Shown here: one piece after another, positions 48,816-58,032 of the stretch
Layout of the letters: every line of letters starts with the position of its first letter
Numbering within the stretch: position 1 is the stretch's first letter
DNA from: Ascidiaceihabitans sp023955215
GTDB taxonomy: Bacteria; Pseudomonadota; Alphaproteobacteria; Rhodobacterales; Rhodobacteraceae
Assembly (NCBI GenBank): GCA_943788345.1
Contig: CALSPX010000013.1
Span: forward strand, 1-64,000
DNA: 64,000 bases
Direction: 5' to 3'
Position numbers and translations under genes: made by a program
The notes under the pieces: model-generated
The model's input: the letters and a program-made list of their open reading frames with translations, nothing else
Databases searched by the model: none
Told to the model about the DNA's origin: nothing

Positions 48816-49817
48816 GTGGTGGCGCAGTATACTTTTACAGCGTTCAGGTGGTCCGGGACAGGATACAATGCTCTGTACAATACATCGTACACGGCAATAA
48901 TAGATGACGACGACGCAAATCTTGATGGTGCTGCAGATACCAATGAAACCGCCAGTATAAATGGTGGTGCCTTTGGTGCTACCGCAGGATCTCCCTACGA
49001 CATCAACGTTGCGTTCACGGATGTTGGCGGAAATTCGCATGTCGAAACGTTTTATTTCTTTAATACAGGTGGGAATTGGTACTTCATCCCCGGGCTAGGT
49101 TCACAATTTACCGTCGGCGCGACCTTAGGCAGTTATCAAAGCCACACAACAACTCCTACACCGTATACCACCATTACTTGTTTCGTCCGTGGAACATTAA
49201 TCGAGACCCAGAACGGAATGGTACCCGTAGAAGAACTACGTAAAGGGGACAATGTGCTGGCCGCAGACGGTAAGTTCAAAGAGCTACGGATGTCGATGAG
49301 TCGAAGCTTAAGTGCACATGCTGTAGCCAGGAATCCAAAATTCGCTCCTGTACGAATAATAGCTGGAGCTCTGGGAAATGGCCTGCCGACACGCGATCTG
49401 TTGGTTTCACGCCAACACCGTATGCTCGTATCATCGAAAATCTGTCAACGCATGTTTGGTAAGCATAACGTCTTACTGGCTGCAATTCGACTAACCGAAC
49501 TGCCGGGGATTTTCGTTGAACCACCGCTCAACGGTGTCGAATATTTTCACCTGCTCTTCGATCGTCATGAGGTGATTTTTGCGGAAAACGCGCCAAGCGA
49601 GAGTTTCTATCCTGGTCCAGAAGCGATCAAAGATCTTCCAAGCGAAGCAGGTGAAGAGATTTTGGCGTTCTTTCCAGAAGTGCGCGAATTGAATATTTCG
49701 CCGCAACCAGCCTACCCAATTCCTTCAAGTGCGCACCAAAAGCAATTTGTCGCGAGGCACATACAAAATAATAAATCGTTCATTTCCTGCACTGAGCCTT
49801 CAGTTTTGTTGGCTTGA
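48816..49817 (+). CDS. Hint-domain protein
   Basis: A 333-residue protein. The N-terminal 115 residues are Gly/Asn/Thr/Asp-rich beta-type sequence with an Asp run (IIDDDDANLDGAADTNE) and no clear signal peptide. A Hint (hedgehog/intein) module follows: TCFVRGTLIETQNGMVPVEE with the likely nucleophile Cys at about 122, KGDNVLAADGK, then RDLLVSRQHRMLV with the conserved His. Hint_2 proteins are abundant in Rhodobacterales and of unknown role; self-cleavage after the N-terminal part is possible. Start is GTG 48816 or 48819; no ATG fits. Confidence 0.75.
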   Translation: MVAQYTFTAFRWSGTGYNALYNTSYTAIIDDDDANLDGAADTNETASINGGAFGATAGSPYDINVAFTDVGGNSHVETFYFFNTGGNWYFIPGLGSQFTVGATLGSYQSHTTTPTPYTTITCFVRGTLIETQNGMVPVEELRKGDNVLAADGKFKELRMSMSRSLSAHAVARNPKFAPVRIIAGALGNGLPTRDLLVSRQHRMLVSSKICQRMFGKHNVLLAAIRLTELPGIFVEPPLNGVEYFHLLFDRHEVIFAENAPSESFYPGPEAIKDLPSEAGEEILAFFPEVRELNISPQPAYPIPSSAHQKQFVARHIQNNKSFISCTEPSVLLA

Positions 49818-50047
49818 AAATAGCAAGAACGTAAAATTACACTTTACTCGCTGCACGTCTGGTAACGATCGGCCACCTGCGACACTCAGAACGATCTCAC
49901 CAATGTGACCGTTGCTTTCTAGAGAGCACAAAGACTGCAAAGCAGTTTTATGAAAGGTGCGGCTATAGTTCTATTGCGCCGTCCAGCTTAGGATATGAAA
50001 AAGCTTTGTAATCTAGATTGCAGGCTTAGTTGGTAAAACTGTGCAGC

Positions 50048-50641
50048 CTAAATCGCTTTACGCGCCTTCAGCGCTGCGCTGATCGTGCCGTCATCCAGAT
50101 AATCCAACTCACCCCCGATTGGCACGCCTTGGGCCAATGACGTGAGTGTCACGCGGCCTTCAAGTTGGTCAGCGATGTAGTGGGCGGTGGTTTGGCCGTC
50201 GATCGTGGCGTTCAGCGCCAAGATCACTTCGGTCACTTCTTCTGTCTCAACCCGATCTAATAGGCGGGGGATGCGCAACTCTTGGGGCCCTACAGCGTCC
50301 AGCGCAGAGAGGGTTCCGCCCAAAACATGGTAGCGCCCTTTGAACACGTTGGAACGCTCCATTGCCCATAGATCAGCCACGCTTTCGACGACGCAGATTT
50401 CGCCGTTGGCCCGTTCATTAGAGGTGCATAGATCGCACACATCTGTGGTGCCCACGTTGCCGCAGTTCAGACATTCGCGCGCCGTTTCAGCCACGACCTG
50501 CATTATGTCTGCGAGGGGCGTTAGCAGCAAAGCCCGCTTGCGGATCAGGTGCAACACTGCGCGCCGTGCGGAACGCGGGCCAAGGCCCGGCATTTTCGCC
50601 ATCAGATCGATCAGCGCATCAATGTCTTTGGTTGAGGACAT
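50048..50641 (-). CDS. recR: Recombination mediator RecR
   Basis: A 197-residue RecR that, with RecF/RecO, loads RecA at gaps. The N-terminal HhH (MAKMPGLGPRSARRAVLHLI), zinc finger CLNCGNVGTTDVCDLC, Toprim domain (ICVVESVADLWAMERSNVFK, YHVLGGTLSALDAVGP) and C-terminal VTLTSLAQGVPIGGELDYLD are all present. It is nine bases after ybaB on the same strand. Confidence 0.96.
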   Translation of the reverse strand: MSSTKDIDALIDLMAKMPGLGPRSARRAVLHLIRKRALLLTPLADIMQVVAETARECLNCGNVGTTDVCDLCTSNERANGEICVVESVADLWAMERSNVFKGRYHVLGGTLSALDAVGPQELRIPRLLDRVETEEVTEVILALNATIDGQTTAHYIADQLEGRVTLTSLAQGVPIGGELDYLDDGTISAALKARKAI

Positions 50642-50650
50642 GTGTTTTAA

Positions 50651-50995
50651 CTAGAACGGCAGTTTCATGCCAGCAGGCAGACCCAACCCTTCGGTCAGTT
50701 TTGACATTTCTTCTTCAGACTTCGCCGCTGCCTTGGCTTGGGCGTCTTTGATTGCGGCGAGGATCAGGTCCTCGACCACTTCTTTTTCGTCTGGATTGAA
50801 GATGGACGGGTCAATGTCCAAACCAGTCAGGTTTCCTTTGGCTGTTGCCGTGGCTTTAACCAAGCCTGCACCAGATTCACCAACAACCATGACGGAGTGA
50901 AGGTCTTGTTGGATCTGCTCCATTTGTGATTGCATTTCTTTGGCTTTTTTCATCATGCCGGCCATATCGCCAAGCCCGCCAAGTCCTTTAAGCAT
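50651..50995 (-). CDS. ybaB: YbaB/EbfC nucleoid-associated protein
   Basis: A 114-residue DNA-binding protein (MLKGLGGLGDMAGMMKKAKE, QMEQIQQDLHSVMVVGESGA, VKATATAKGNLTGLDIDPSI). It forms tweezer-like dimers on DNA. ATG 50995 is chosen; the seven upstream codons contain the AGAGGAGAC-type ribosome-binding site. In most bacteria it lies between dnaX and recR; here recR follows directly, but a divergent phosphatase gene separates it from dnaX. Confidence 0.94.
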   Translation of the reverse strand: MLKGLGGLGDMAGMMKKAKEMQSQMEQIQQDLHSVMVVGESGAGLVKATATAKGNLTGLDIDPSIFNPDEKEVVEDLILAAIKDAQAKAAAKSEEEMSKLTEGLGLPAGMKLPF

Positions 50996-51120
50996 CGGTG
51001 TCTCCTCTTTTCGCATTTATGTGTTGATAGATACGTTGGATCGTCAGACGTCACAAGACGGCTTGTACCTTAGTCTTTTGCTTGATAATAATACCTGAGT
51101 AAATCACTAAGGAATCAAAA

Positions 51121-51741
51121 ATGTCCAAAATTGTAACACCAAAAATCACGGGCTGCGCGTGGGTAGCTCTTGCAATTTTCACAGCCCCTATGACGGCCTC
51201 TGCACAGGACCTTCCTGTGCCTGATTTGGTCGCTGCGCTTAAGTCCGGTGGGCACGTTTTATATGTCCGCCATGCAATGACAGAAACGGATTATGCCGAT
51301 CAAGTTGCCGCTAAACTGGGTGATTGTGCGACCCAGCGTGTCCTTAGCGAGGATGGATGGGCGCAGGCGAAGAAAATCGGAAAAGCGATTGAGGCGCAGG
51401 GTATAGAAATCAGTGACGTTGTCTCGAGTGAATATTGCCGCGCATGGCAAACTGCGGATCTCGCTTTTGGACATTATCGCATGGACGAAAGTTTGAACTT
51501 TGCGCCGACAGAAGATTACGCGGACAGCGACATATCTGATATGAAACGGAACGTTACGCCATTTTTAAGTGAACGTGTCGTCGAAGGGACCCGCATCGTT
51601 GTCGGTCATGATGATCCATTCGAAGCAGCGACGGGCATTTACCCAGAGCCGCAGGGTGCCGCCTATGTGGTTCGCCCGGATGGAAACGGCGGATTTACAG
51701 TTTTGGGCCGGATAAAATCAAACGAATGGCCGGCTGGGTAA
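51121..51741 (+). CDS. Exported histidine phosphatase family protein
   Basis: A 206-residue protein with a signal peptide (residues 1-28, ending TAPMTASA-QD) and a histidine-phosphatase fold. The catalytic His51 is in VLYVRHAMTETDYAD (RHA in place of the usual RHG), the arginine is in SSEYCRAWQTADLAFG and the second catalytic His is in IVVGHDDPFEAATG. Substrates could be phytate-like or other phosphomonoesters in the periplasm. It lies on the opposite strand between ybaB and dnaX, with a stop codon 44 bp from that of dnaX. Confidence 0.85.
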   Translation: MSKIVTPKITGCAWVALAIFTAPMTASAQDLPVPDLVAALKSGGHVLYVRHAMTETDYADQVAAKLGDCATQRVLSEDGWAQAKKIGKAIEAQGIEISDVVSSEYCRAWQTADLAFGHYRMDESLNFAPTEDYADSDISDMKRNVTPFLSERVVEGTRIVVGHDDPFEAATGIYPEPQGAAYVVRPDGNGGFTVLGRIKSNEWPAG

Positions 51742-51784
51742 ACGATGGCTTGATCTGATTAGAAACGATTGACTTGATCTCAGG

Positions 51785-53539
51785 TCAATCGTCCTCAAAC
51801 GGATCCCATTCATCTTCGACTTCTGGCAATGCATCCTGAACCGCCTCTGCAGCGATCTGTTCTGGGGTGCGGATCGATTTGATTTTGGCCTTTGGAAACT
51901 GGGCTAGAACGGCCTGAACCAGGGGGTGATTGGCAGCTTTGGCTTGCAGCGCATTGTCTGCAGCGTCGCGCACCTCGGCGATGGTTTCTGCACCCCCTTC
52001 GTTCACAACGATAACAGCCCAGCGGTTGCCAGTCAGTTGTTGCAGTTTCGCGCCCAAACGTTGCGCCATGTCACGCGGTGCGCGGTCAGTTGGCACAAAT
52101 TCGATACGCCCCGGTTGGTATGCTGCCAGCTTTAATGTGGTCTCTAGGTCGACCAGCAATTTCACATCTCGGCTGCTGCGGATCAACTCGATGACGTGTT
52201 CGAATGTTGGATAACGTGCGAGCGATTGATCCGCATTTACGGCCAAAGCCATCGTAGCTCCGCCACTGCTGCCTCCCGACATCGCAGGCGTCGATGCATA
52301 GGCGGTCGTGCCGCCACCAGATTGCGCTGGGGCCATGCCGCCCCCACCACCGTTTGGAGGTGGGGGCGGCGGGGTCGCGTTGTTGAGTTTGCGCACCAGT
52401 TCTTCAGGGCTGGGCAGGTCGGCCACGTGGGTCAGGCGAATGATTGCCATTTCAGCGGCCATCATGGCGTTGGGCGCGGCTGCAACCTCGTCCAAGCTTT
52501 TGAGCAGCATCTGCCATAGGCGTGTTAGCACGCGCATGGGCAGGTTTTCGGCCATTGCCAGACCACGTGCGCGTTCATCCGGGGAAACGGTTGGGTCTTC
52601 GGCGGCTTCGGGTGTGATCTTAACAACAGACACCCAGTGCGTGATTTCAGCCAGATCGCGGATCACAGCCATTGGATCCGCACCATCAGCATATTGGCTG
52701 CTAAGTTCTGTGAGGGCACCTGCCGCGTCGCCGCGCAGCACCATGTCGATCAGGTCAAGAACGCGGCCACGATCGGCAAGTCCAAGCATCGCGCGTACTT
52801 GGTCTGCAGATGTTTCACCAGCGCCGTGGCTGATGGCCTGATCCAAAAGGGAGGTCGCATCGCGCGCAGACCCTTCGGCCGCGCGGGCGATGAGGGCCAA
52901 TGCGTCATCCGCGATCTGGGCGTTTTCAGCGCCTGCGATTTTTTGCATCAATGCAATCATCACTTCAGGTTCAATGCGGCGTAGATCAAAACGCTGGCAA
53001 CGCGACAGGACCGTTACAGGGACCTTGCGAATTTCTGTGGTCGCGAAGATAAATTTAACGTGGGCGGGTGGTTCTTCGAGTGTCTTCAGCAGGGCGTTGA
53101 ACGCGCCTGTGGACAGCATGTGAACCTCATCGATGATATAGACTTTGTAACGGGCAGAAGCCGCGCGATAATGAACAGAGTCGATGATCTCGCGAATGTT
53201 GGCGACGCCTGTGTTGGATGCGGCATCCATTTCCATCACGTCAACGTGGCGACCTTCCATGATGGCCGTGCAATGTTCGCACTGACCACATGGTTCAGTA
53301 GTTGGTTTGCCAGCGCCGTCTGGCCCAATGCAGTTCATGCCTTTGGCAATAATCCGTGCGGTGGTGGTTTTACCCGTCCCACGAATACCAGTCATCATGA
53401 ACGCTTGGGCGATGCGATCTGCCTCAAACGCGTTCTTAAGTGTGCGCACCATCGCCTCTTGGCCGACAAGGTCGACAAAGGTTTCTGGCCGATATTTGCG
53501 GGCCAATACTTGATAGGCAGTTTCGGGCGTTTCAGACAT
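51785..53539 (-). CDS. dnaX: DNA polymerase III subunits gamma/tau
   Basis: A 584-residue clamp-loader ATPase. ARKYRPETFVDLVGQEAMVR begins the AAA+ domain, Walker A is MMTGIRGTGKTTTARIIAKG, a zinc knot has CIGPDGAGKPTTEPCGQCEH, Walker B is YKVYIIDEVHMLS, and the sensor 1 region FIFATTEIRKVP. A Pro/Gly-rich linker (ATPPPPPPNGGGGG) leads to the tau-like C-terminal domains. No slippery A-run for a gamma frameshift is visible. ATG 53539 is used, not the TTG before it. The neighbouring SRP RNA gene is upstream beyond the zinc peptidase gene. Confidence 0.95.
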   Translation of the reverse strand: MSETPETAYQVLARKYRPETFVDLVGQEAMVRTLKNAFEADRIAQAFMMTGIRGTGKTTTARIIAKGMNCIGPDGAGKPTTEPCGQCEHCTAIMEGRHVDVMEMDAASNTGVANIREIIDSVHYRAASARYKVYIIDEVHMLSTGAFNALLKTLEEPPAHVKFIFATTEIRKVPVTVLSRCQRFDLRRIEPEVMIALMQKIAGAENAQIADDALALIARAAEGSARDATSLLDQAISHGAGETSADQVRAMLGLADRGRVLDLIDMVLRGDAAGALTELSSQYADGADPMAVIRDLAEITHWVSVVKITPEAAEDPTVSPDERARGLAMAENLPMRVLTRLWQMLLKSLDEVAAAPNAMMAAEMAIIRLTHVADLPSPEELVRKLNNATPPPPPPNGGGGGMAPAQSGGGTTAYASTPAMSGGSSGGATMALAVNADQSLARYPTFEHVIELIRSSRDVKLLVDLETTLKLAAYQPGRIEFVPTDRAPRDMAQRLGAKLQQLTGNRWAVIVVNEGGAETIAEVRDAADNALQAKAANHPLVQAVLAQFPKAKIKSIRTPEQIAAEAVQDALPEVEDEWDPFEDD

Positions 53540-53702
53540 CAAAAGGCTTTCATCAGATTCGTCTTCGTCAGAAAGTAGAGCGCCAGCCTGTTAAGGTCCA
53601 CAGTCAGCTGTGCAGCCCGCAGATAAAGATCAGTTTTGTGGCGTTTGTCATGGTTCTTTTGTGCAGGTATAGGTTGTGAAAATTTTGGGGTAGGAGTTTG
53701 CT

Positions 53703-54545
53703 ATGCGTTTGCGTGGTATCAAAGGAAGTCGAAACATCGAAGATCGTCGCGGTGGTGGTGGCAAACGCCGTGCTGCGGGTGGCATTGGTGGTGTTGGCCT
53801 GTTGGTTGTTTTGGCCGTTGGGTATTTCACAGGTGTTGATGTGACGCCGCTTTTGGATGGCGCACAACAACCCCAACAAACGCAATCTCGGCAGGTGAGT
53901 GCCGAAGACGAACGCGCGGGTCAATTCACATCCGCCGTTTTGGCCACAACTGAACAGGTCTGGACCAAGATTTTTCGTGAGCAATTGGACCTTCCCTACA
54001 ATGCCCCCGTATTGGTCTTGTATTCTGGTGTGACCCAAAGCCCCTGTGGGGGTGCGTCTGGCGCGACGGGCCCATTCTATTGCCCTGCGGATAAAAAGGC
54101 ATATCTGGACACCTCATTTTTCACGACGATGTCTCAGCAACTGGGCGCAGGTGGTGATTTTGCAGCGGCTTACGTAATTGCGCATGAAGTGGCCCACCAC
54201 GTTCAAAACGAGTTGGGCATTTTGCCAAAGGTTGATCAAGCCCGTCGTGCGTCTAGCACCACAGAGGCGAATGCGCTGACTGTGCGGCTTGAGTTGATGG
54301 CGGATTGTTTGTCGGGTGTTTGGGCGCGCAATGTTGAAGGATTGCTTGAGCGCGGGGATCTAGAAGAAGCATTGAATGCAGCGCGGATGATCGGTGACGA
54401 CCATTTGCAGCGACAAGCAGGGCGTGTGCCCAATCCGCATACCTTTACGCATGGCACGTCGGCTCAACGGGCGCGCTGGTTCGATGTGGGTTTTGATACA
54501 GGCAACATAGGGCGTTGTGATACGTTTGCAGCTGAGCGGTTGTAA
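53703..54545 (+). CDS. YpfJ-like neutral zinc metallopeptidase
   Basis: A 280-residue membrane-anchored protein of the Zn_peptidase (YpfJ, PF04228) family. An RG-rich N-terminus (MRLRGIKGSRNIEDRRGGGG) precedes one helix (residues 27-45), then SPCGGASGATGPFYCPADKK with AYLDTSFF and the zinc site YVIAHEVAHHVQNELGIL, followed by RLELMADCLSGVWA with a likely third ligand. The substrate is unknown. It is divergent from dnaX and converges on the SRP RNA gene. Confidence 0.92.
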   Translation: MRLRGIKGSRNIEDRRGGGGKRRAAGGIGGVGLLVVLAVGYFTGVDVTPLLDGAQQPQQTQSRQVSAEDERAGQFTSAVLATTEQVWTKIFREQLDLPYNAPVLVLYSGVTQSPCGGASGATGPFYCPADKKAYLDTSFFTTMSQQLGAGGDFAAAYVIAHEVAHHVQNELGILPKVDQARRASSTTEANALTVRLELMADCLSGVWARNVEGLLERGDLEEALNAARMIGDDHLQRQAGRVPNPHTFTHGTSAQRARWFDVGFDTGNIGRCDTFAAERL

Positions 54546-54628
54546 GGTGGGGATGTTTGCCCTCTCGTCGCATTCTACGAAAACAACTGACGGGTCTCGC
54601 CTAGAGCACTGTGTGCTTAAGGCTTGAG

Positions 54629-54726
54629 GTGAGAGATTGACAACGACCCAAACGGGACTCGTTACGGCTGCTTCCTTCCGGATCTGACCGGGTTGGCGAG
54701 GCGCTTGCCCGCGCCAACCTCTCGAG
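54629..54726 (-). ncRNA. ffs: Small signal recognition particle RNA (4.5S)
   Basis: On the minus strand the transcript has the SRP core GGTCAGATCCGGAAGGAAGC followed by AGCC, with the GGAA tetraloop and symmetric/asymmetric internal loops. The ends pair: GAGAGGTTGGCG near 54724 with CAATCTCTC near 54631. Size (about 97 nt) matches the bacterial small SRP RNA. It partners Ffh for membrane-protein targeting. Confidence 0.95.
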
Positions 54727-54861
54727 GGTGATATAGCCCCGCCAATGTGTTGGTGCAAGAGGGTCGTTAAAAATGCCTGTGACCTACCGTTGTCGGTCAG
54801 GGGATTGTACCTGAAGACCCTGCATGGCAAGCCTTGGGTGCAGCAGCCAAGGAGCCAGAAA

Positions 54862-55830
54862 ATGAAAAATGCAGAACACGTCACCTTTGGTGGTTCAGCG
54901 CTGGATCGTGCGGGCGAAGTTCGTAGTAACCCTGACGTCATTAAATCTATGAAGCAGGCGTCTGATTCTAAGGTTGTTGTATTTTGGCGTGGCAAGCCGT
55001 TGATACATAAAACAAGGCCCGCAGGTTTAATGCGTCTTGGGCTGGATCATCCGATTCTTGACGGCGCTGCGGATCATTTGATTTTACTGGGACGTGAAAA
55101 TGGCGCTGCAGTTTTTGCGCATGATCTGTCTCATTGGGAGCCTGCTGAATTGGACGCTGACGCGCTGGACGGGTTTCTTGACCCCAGCGAACAGCATCAT
55201 CCATCATTGCCAGACGATCAGGTTTTTGCCGAATTACGCCGCATTATGACATGGTTGAACCCGCGTGATGCAGAGTTGGCCGCCTCTGGGCGTGCGATAT
55301 TCAGTTGGCACGAAGGTCATGGGTTTTGCGCAAAGTGTGGTGCGTCGTCGGTCGTTTCAAACGCAGGTTGGCAACGTGATTGCCCTTCGTGTAATGCACA
55401 CCATTTTCCCCGCACCGACCCAGTGGTGATTATGCTGATTACCAGCGGCGACAGTGTGTTGATGGGACGATCGCCGGGATGGCCCGAGGGTATGTATTCT
55501 TTGCTCGCTGGGTTTGTTGAGCCTGGTGAAACCTTGGAGGCGGCCGTGCGCCGCGAGGTATTTGAGGAATCTGGCGTGCGCGTTGGCGAGGTGAGTTATC
55601 TGTCCAGCCAGCCGTGGCCGTTTCCTGCATCCTTGATGTTTGGCTGTGCTGGCGTTGCCCTTTCTGAGGAAATCAACATTGATCCCGTCGAAATTGAGGA
55701 TGCAATGTGGGTCACCCGAGACGACATGATGCGCGTCTTCGCAGGTGAGCACCCAAAGATTTTGCCTGCACGTAAAGGTGCTATTGCACACTTTTTGTTA
55801 GAAAATTGGCTTGCAGATTCAATGGATTAA
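54862..55830 (+). CDS. nudC: NADH pyrophosphatase NudC
   Basis: A 322-residue Nudix hydrolase that splits NADH and removes NAD caps from RNA. A zinc ribbon CAKCGASSVVSNAGWQRDCP followed by SCNAHHFPRTDPVVIMLI precedes the Nudix box GFVEPGETLEAAVRREVFEE SG (G-x5-E-x7-REUxEExG). The SQPWPFPASLMFGC motif after the Nudix box is the NudC-specific SQPWPFPxS sequence. ATG 54862 has AAGGAG nine bases upstream; a longer frame overlaps the SRP RNA promoter side and has no match. The SRPBCC gene follows after 34 bp. Confidence 0.94.
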   Translation: MKNAEHVTFGGSALDRAGEVRSNPDVIKSMKQASDSKVVVFWRGKPLIHKTRPAGLMRLGLDHPILDGAADHLILLGRENGAAVFAHDLSHWEPAELDADALDGFLDPSEQHHPSLPDDQVFAELRRIMTWLNPRDAELAASGRAIFSWHEGHGFCAKCGASSVVSNAGWQRDCPSCNAHHFPRTDPVVIMLITSGDSVLMGRSPGWPEGMYSLLAGFVEPGETLEAAVRREVFEESGVRVGEVSYLSSQPWPFPASLMFGCAGVALSEEINIDPVEIEDAMWVTRDDMMRVFAGEHPKILPARKGAIAHFLLENWLADSMD

Positions 55831-55864
55831 GGGGAATGTGATGCAAAACAGATGAGGCAAAATC

Positions 55865-56326
55865 ATGAAGTTTAGCACGCGTGAAGATGTGGAAGTCCCA
55901 ATTGATCAAGCTTTTGCTTTGATCTGTGATTTTGACGCCTATGAACGCAGCGCAATGCGTCGGGGGGCCGAAGTGCGCCGCGTGGACGATTTGAGTAAGC
56001 CGGGTGTAGGCATGAAGTGGGCCGCTTCGTTTAAGATGCGCGGCAAAAAGCGCAATCTGGAACTGGAAATGACCCGCTTTGATCAGCCAACTGAGATTTG
56101 CGTGCTGTCCTCGACAAGCGGTATCAATGGCACTGGCCAGATCGAATTACTGGCATTGTCACGTGGCCGAACACGTATTTTGGTCGAATTCGAACTGAAG
56201 CCAACGAACCTATCTGCCCGTCTGTTGGTGCAATCGTTGAAATTGGCAAAGAATTCACTGACGAAGCGCTATAAGCTACGCGTTGCGGAATTCGCCAAGA
56301 ACATCGAAGATCGTCACAAAGCCTGA
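55865..56326 (+). CDS. SRPBCC family protein
   Basis: A 153-residue protein of the START/Bet v 1-like SRPBCC fold: MKFSTREDVEVPIDQAFALI, CDFDAYERSAMRRGAEVRRV, then GMKWAASFKMRGKKRNLELE and a long C-terminal helix. These proteins bind hydrophobic ligands; no ligand or role is known for this subgroup. It lies between nudC and the converging prephenate dehydratase gene and may be co-transcribed with nudC. Confidence 0.78.
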   Translation: MKFSTREDVEVPIDQAFALICDFDAYERSAMRRGAEVRRVDDLSKPGVGMKWAASFKMRGKKRNLELEMTRFDQPTEICVLSSTSGINGTGQIELLALSRGRTRILVEFELKPTNLSARLLVQSLKLAKNSLTKRYKLRVAEFAKNIEDRHKA

Positions 56327-56353
56327 GTTTACTGCAGTTTCGGCAACCAGGTT

Positions 56354-57184
56354 CTAGTTGCGCCCTTGGGCTGCGGGGTAGACGCCCAACACTTCCATCA
56401 TATTGGTGAAGTATCCCATTTCCTCTAGTGCACGCGCCACTGCAGGATCTTCGGGGTGTCCTTCGATGTCCGCGTAAAAGCGCGTTGCGGTGAATGCGCC
56501 GCCAACCATATAGCTTTCCAACTTGGTCATGTTGATGCCGTTGGTCGCGAACCCGCCCATCACTTTGTATAACGCAGCTGGAATATTGCGCACCTCAAAG
56601 ACAAAAGTCGTGAGCATCTTTTCGGCACGGCGTGAAGAGTCAGGTTTTGGGGACATCAAAAGGAAGCGGGTTGTGTTGTGCCCTTGGTCCTCGATGTCTT
56701 GCGCCAAAATATCCATATCGTAAATGTCGGCGGCCACGGATGACGCCAATGCGCCAACCCCGGTTTCACCAGATTTCGAGATTTCGGCAGCAGCACCCGC
56801 ACTGTCGACAGCGGTTTCCGAGGTGATTCCATTTGCGTCCAAAAACGCGCGCGCTTGGGGAATAAGGACCATATGGGCGCGGACGTGTTGGATTTGATCT
56901 AAAGACTGACCACGATTTGCCATCAGGCTGATGCGCACCCGCACAAATTCTTCGTCAATGATATGCAGGCCGCTTTCTGGCAGAAGGCGGTGAATATCGG
57001 CGACACGCCCGTAGGTCGTATTTTCGACGGGCAACATAGCCAAATCGGCTTTTCCGTTGCGAACAGCGGCCAAAACGTCCTCGAATCCCAAACATGGAAC
57101 AGGTTCGGCGTCGGGGCGTGCCTTAAGGCAAGCTTCGTGGCTGTAGGCACCCAAGGCACCTTGAAAGGCAATACGCTGTGTCAT
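56354..57184 (-). CDS. pheA: Prephenate dehydratase
   Basis: A 276-residue stand-alone prephenate dehydratase that makes phenylpyruvate for phenylalanine synthesis. IAFQGALGAYSHEACLKARP begins the catalytic domain; DLAMLPVENTTYGRVADIHR and the TRF motif (NTTRFLLMSPKPD) are diagnostic. The C-terminal ACT domain (FVFEVRNIPAALYKVMGGFA, NMTKLESYMVGG) gives feedback control by phenylalanine. It has no chorismate mutase domain, unlike the E. coli P-protein. It is divergent from the cytochrome c gene. Confidence 0.95.
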   Translation of the reverse strand: MTQRIAFQGALGAYSHEACLKARPDAEPVPCLGFEDVLAAVRNGKADLAMLPVENTTYGRVADIHRLLPESGLHIIDEEFVRVRISLMANRGQSLDQIQHVRAHMVLIPQARAFLDANGITSETAVDSAGAAAEISKSGETGVGALASSVAADIYDMDILAQDIEDQGHNTTRFLLMSPKPDSSRRAEKMLTTFVFEVRNIPAALYKVMGGFATNGINMTKLESYMVGGAFTATRFYADIEGHPEDPAVARALEEMGYFTNMMEVLGVYPAAQGRN

Positions 57185-57315
57185 TTCGTGGTCCTTAAGC
57201 GTCAGATTGGCCCAATTTTATGTAACAGGGCGATTGGTCGCGGTAACTACACCTAGACAGAGCCAAATGGAACCAATAGATACGCGCCAAACCTACAGAT
57301 ATGGGCGCGGTACTT

Positions 57316-57822
57316 ATGTTCGATACAATGACACTCACTAAAATTGGCGGCGGTCTCTTTGGCGCGCTGCTTATCCTACTTCTTGGCAAATGGGTCGCAG
57401 AAGAAATTTATCACATGGATAGCCATGGCGAGGCGGCATACGTCATCGAAGTTGAAGACGCACCTGCAAGCGGCGACGAAGTAGCTGAAGTAAGCATCGA
57501 AGAGTTGTTGGCATCCGCTGACATCGCAAAAGGCGCGAAAGTATTTAAGAAATGTGGCGCATGTCACAAACTTGAAACTGGCGCGAACGGCGTTGGTCCA
57601 TACCTATATGGTGTAGTGAACCGCGACATCGGCGCTGTAGACGGCTTCGGATACTCTGGTGTCCTTGCCTCACTTGAAGGCAACTGGGATGCTGAGGCTT
57701 TGAACGGTTTCTTGACTAAACCAAAGTCATGGGCTCCGGGCACAACTATGGGCTTTGCCGGTTTGAAAAAACCACAAGATCGCGCTGACGTGATCGCCTA
57801 TCTGGACAGCCTAGACGACTGA
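57316..57822 (+). CDS. Membrane-anchored cytochrome c
   Basis: A 168-residue class I cytochrome c. The N-terminus is an uncleaved signal-anchor (TLTKIGGGLFGALLILLLGK), then an acidic linker (residues 40-65, EVEDAPASGDEVAEVSIEE), the heme site KKCGACHKLETGANGVGPYL and the distal methionine in WAPGTTMGFAGLKKPQDRAD. This architecture matches the cytochrome cy/CycM type that carries electrons from bc1 to oxidases while tethered to the membrane. ATG 57316 (MFDTMTL) is preferred over ATG 57301. It is divergent from pheA and has its own terminator. Confidence 0.9.
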   Translation: MFDTMTLTKIGGGLFGALLILLLGKWVAEEIYHMDSHGEAAYVIEVEDAPASGDEVAEVSIEELLASADIAKGAKVFKKCGACHKLETGANGVGPYLYGVVNRDIGAVDGFGYSGVLASLEGNWDAEALNGFLTKPKSWAPGTTMGFAGLKKPQDRADVIAYLDSLDD

Positions 57823-57847
57823 TCCAAGATAAAATTTTAGAAATTAG

Positions 57848-57878
57848 GGCCGTATGCACATCACATGCGGCCTTTTTT
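57848..57878 (+). terminator. Terminator of the cytochrome c gene
   Basis: GGCCGTATG pairs with CATGCGGCC (one G-T pair) around CACATCA and is followed by six T residues. Confidence 0.9.
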
Positions 57879-58032
57879 CTGTTCTGCGCGTTTCTAAAAC
57901 TGATTTAATTTGGCCTGAATTGTTGATTAAGGGCCTGTTCACGAATTCTCAACTTGATTGTAAGGTTGCTGGCCGTTTAGCGTAGCTGAGTTATATCTGT
58001 GTAAACATTGATGAAAATAAAGGATCAGCCAC

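Noticed and set aside
52300..52400. Programmed frameshift in dnaX to make gamma
   Set aside because: The Pro/Gly linker region has runs of G and C but no A-rich slippery heptamer with a following stem that I can identify.
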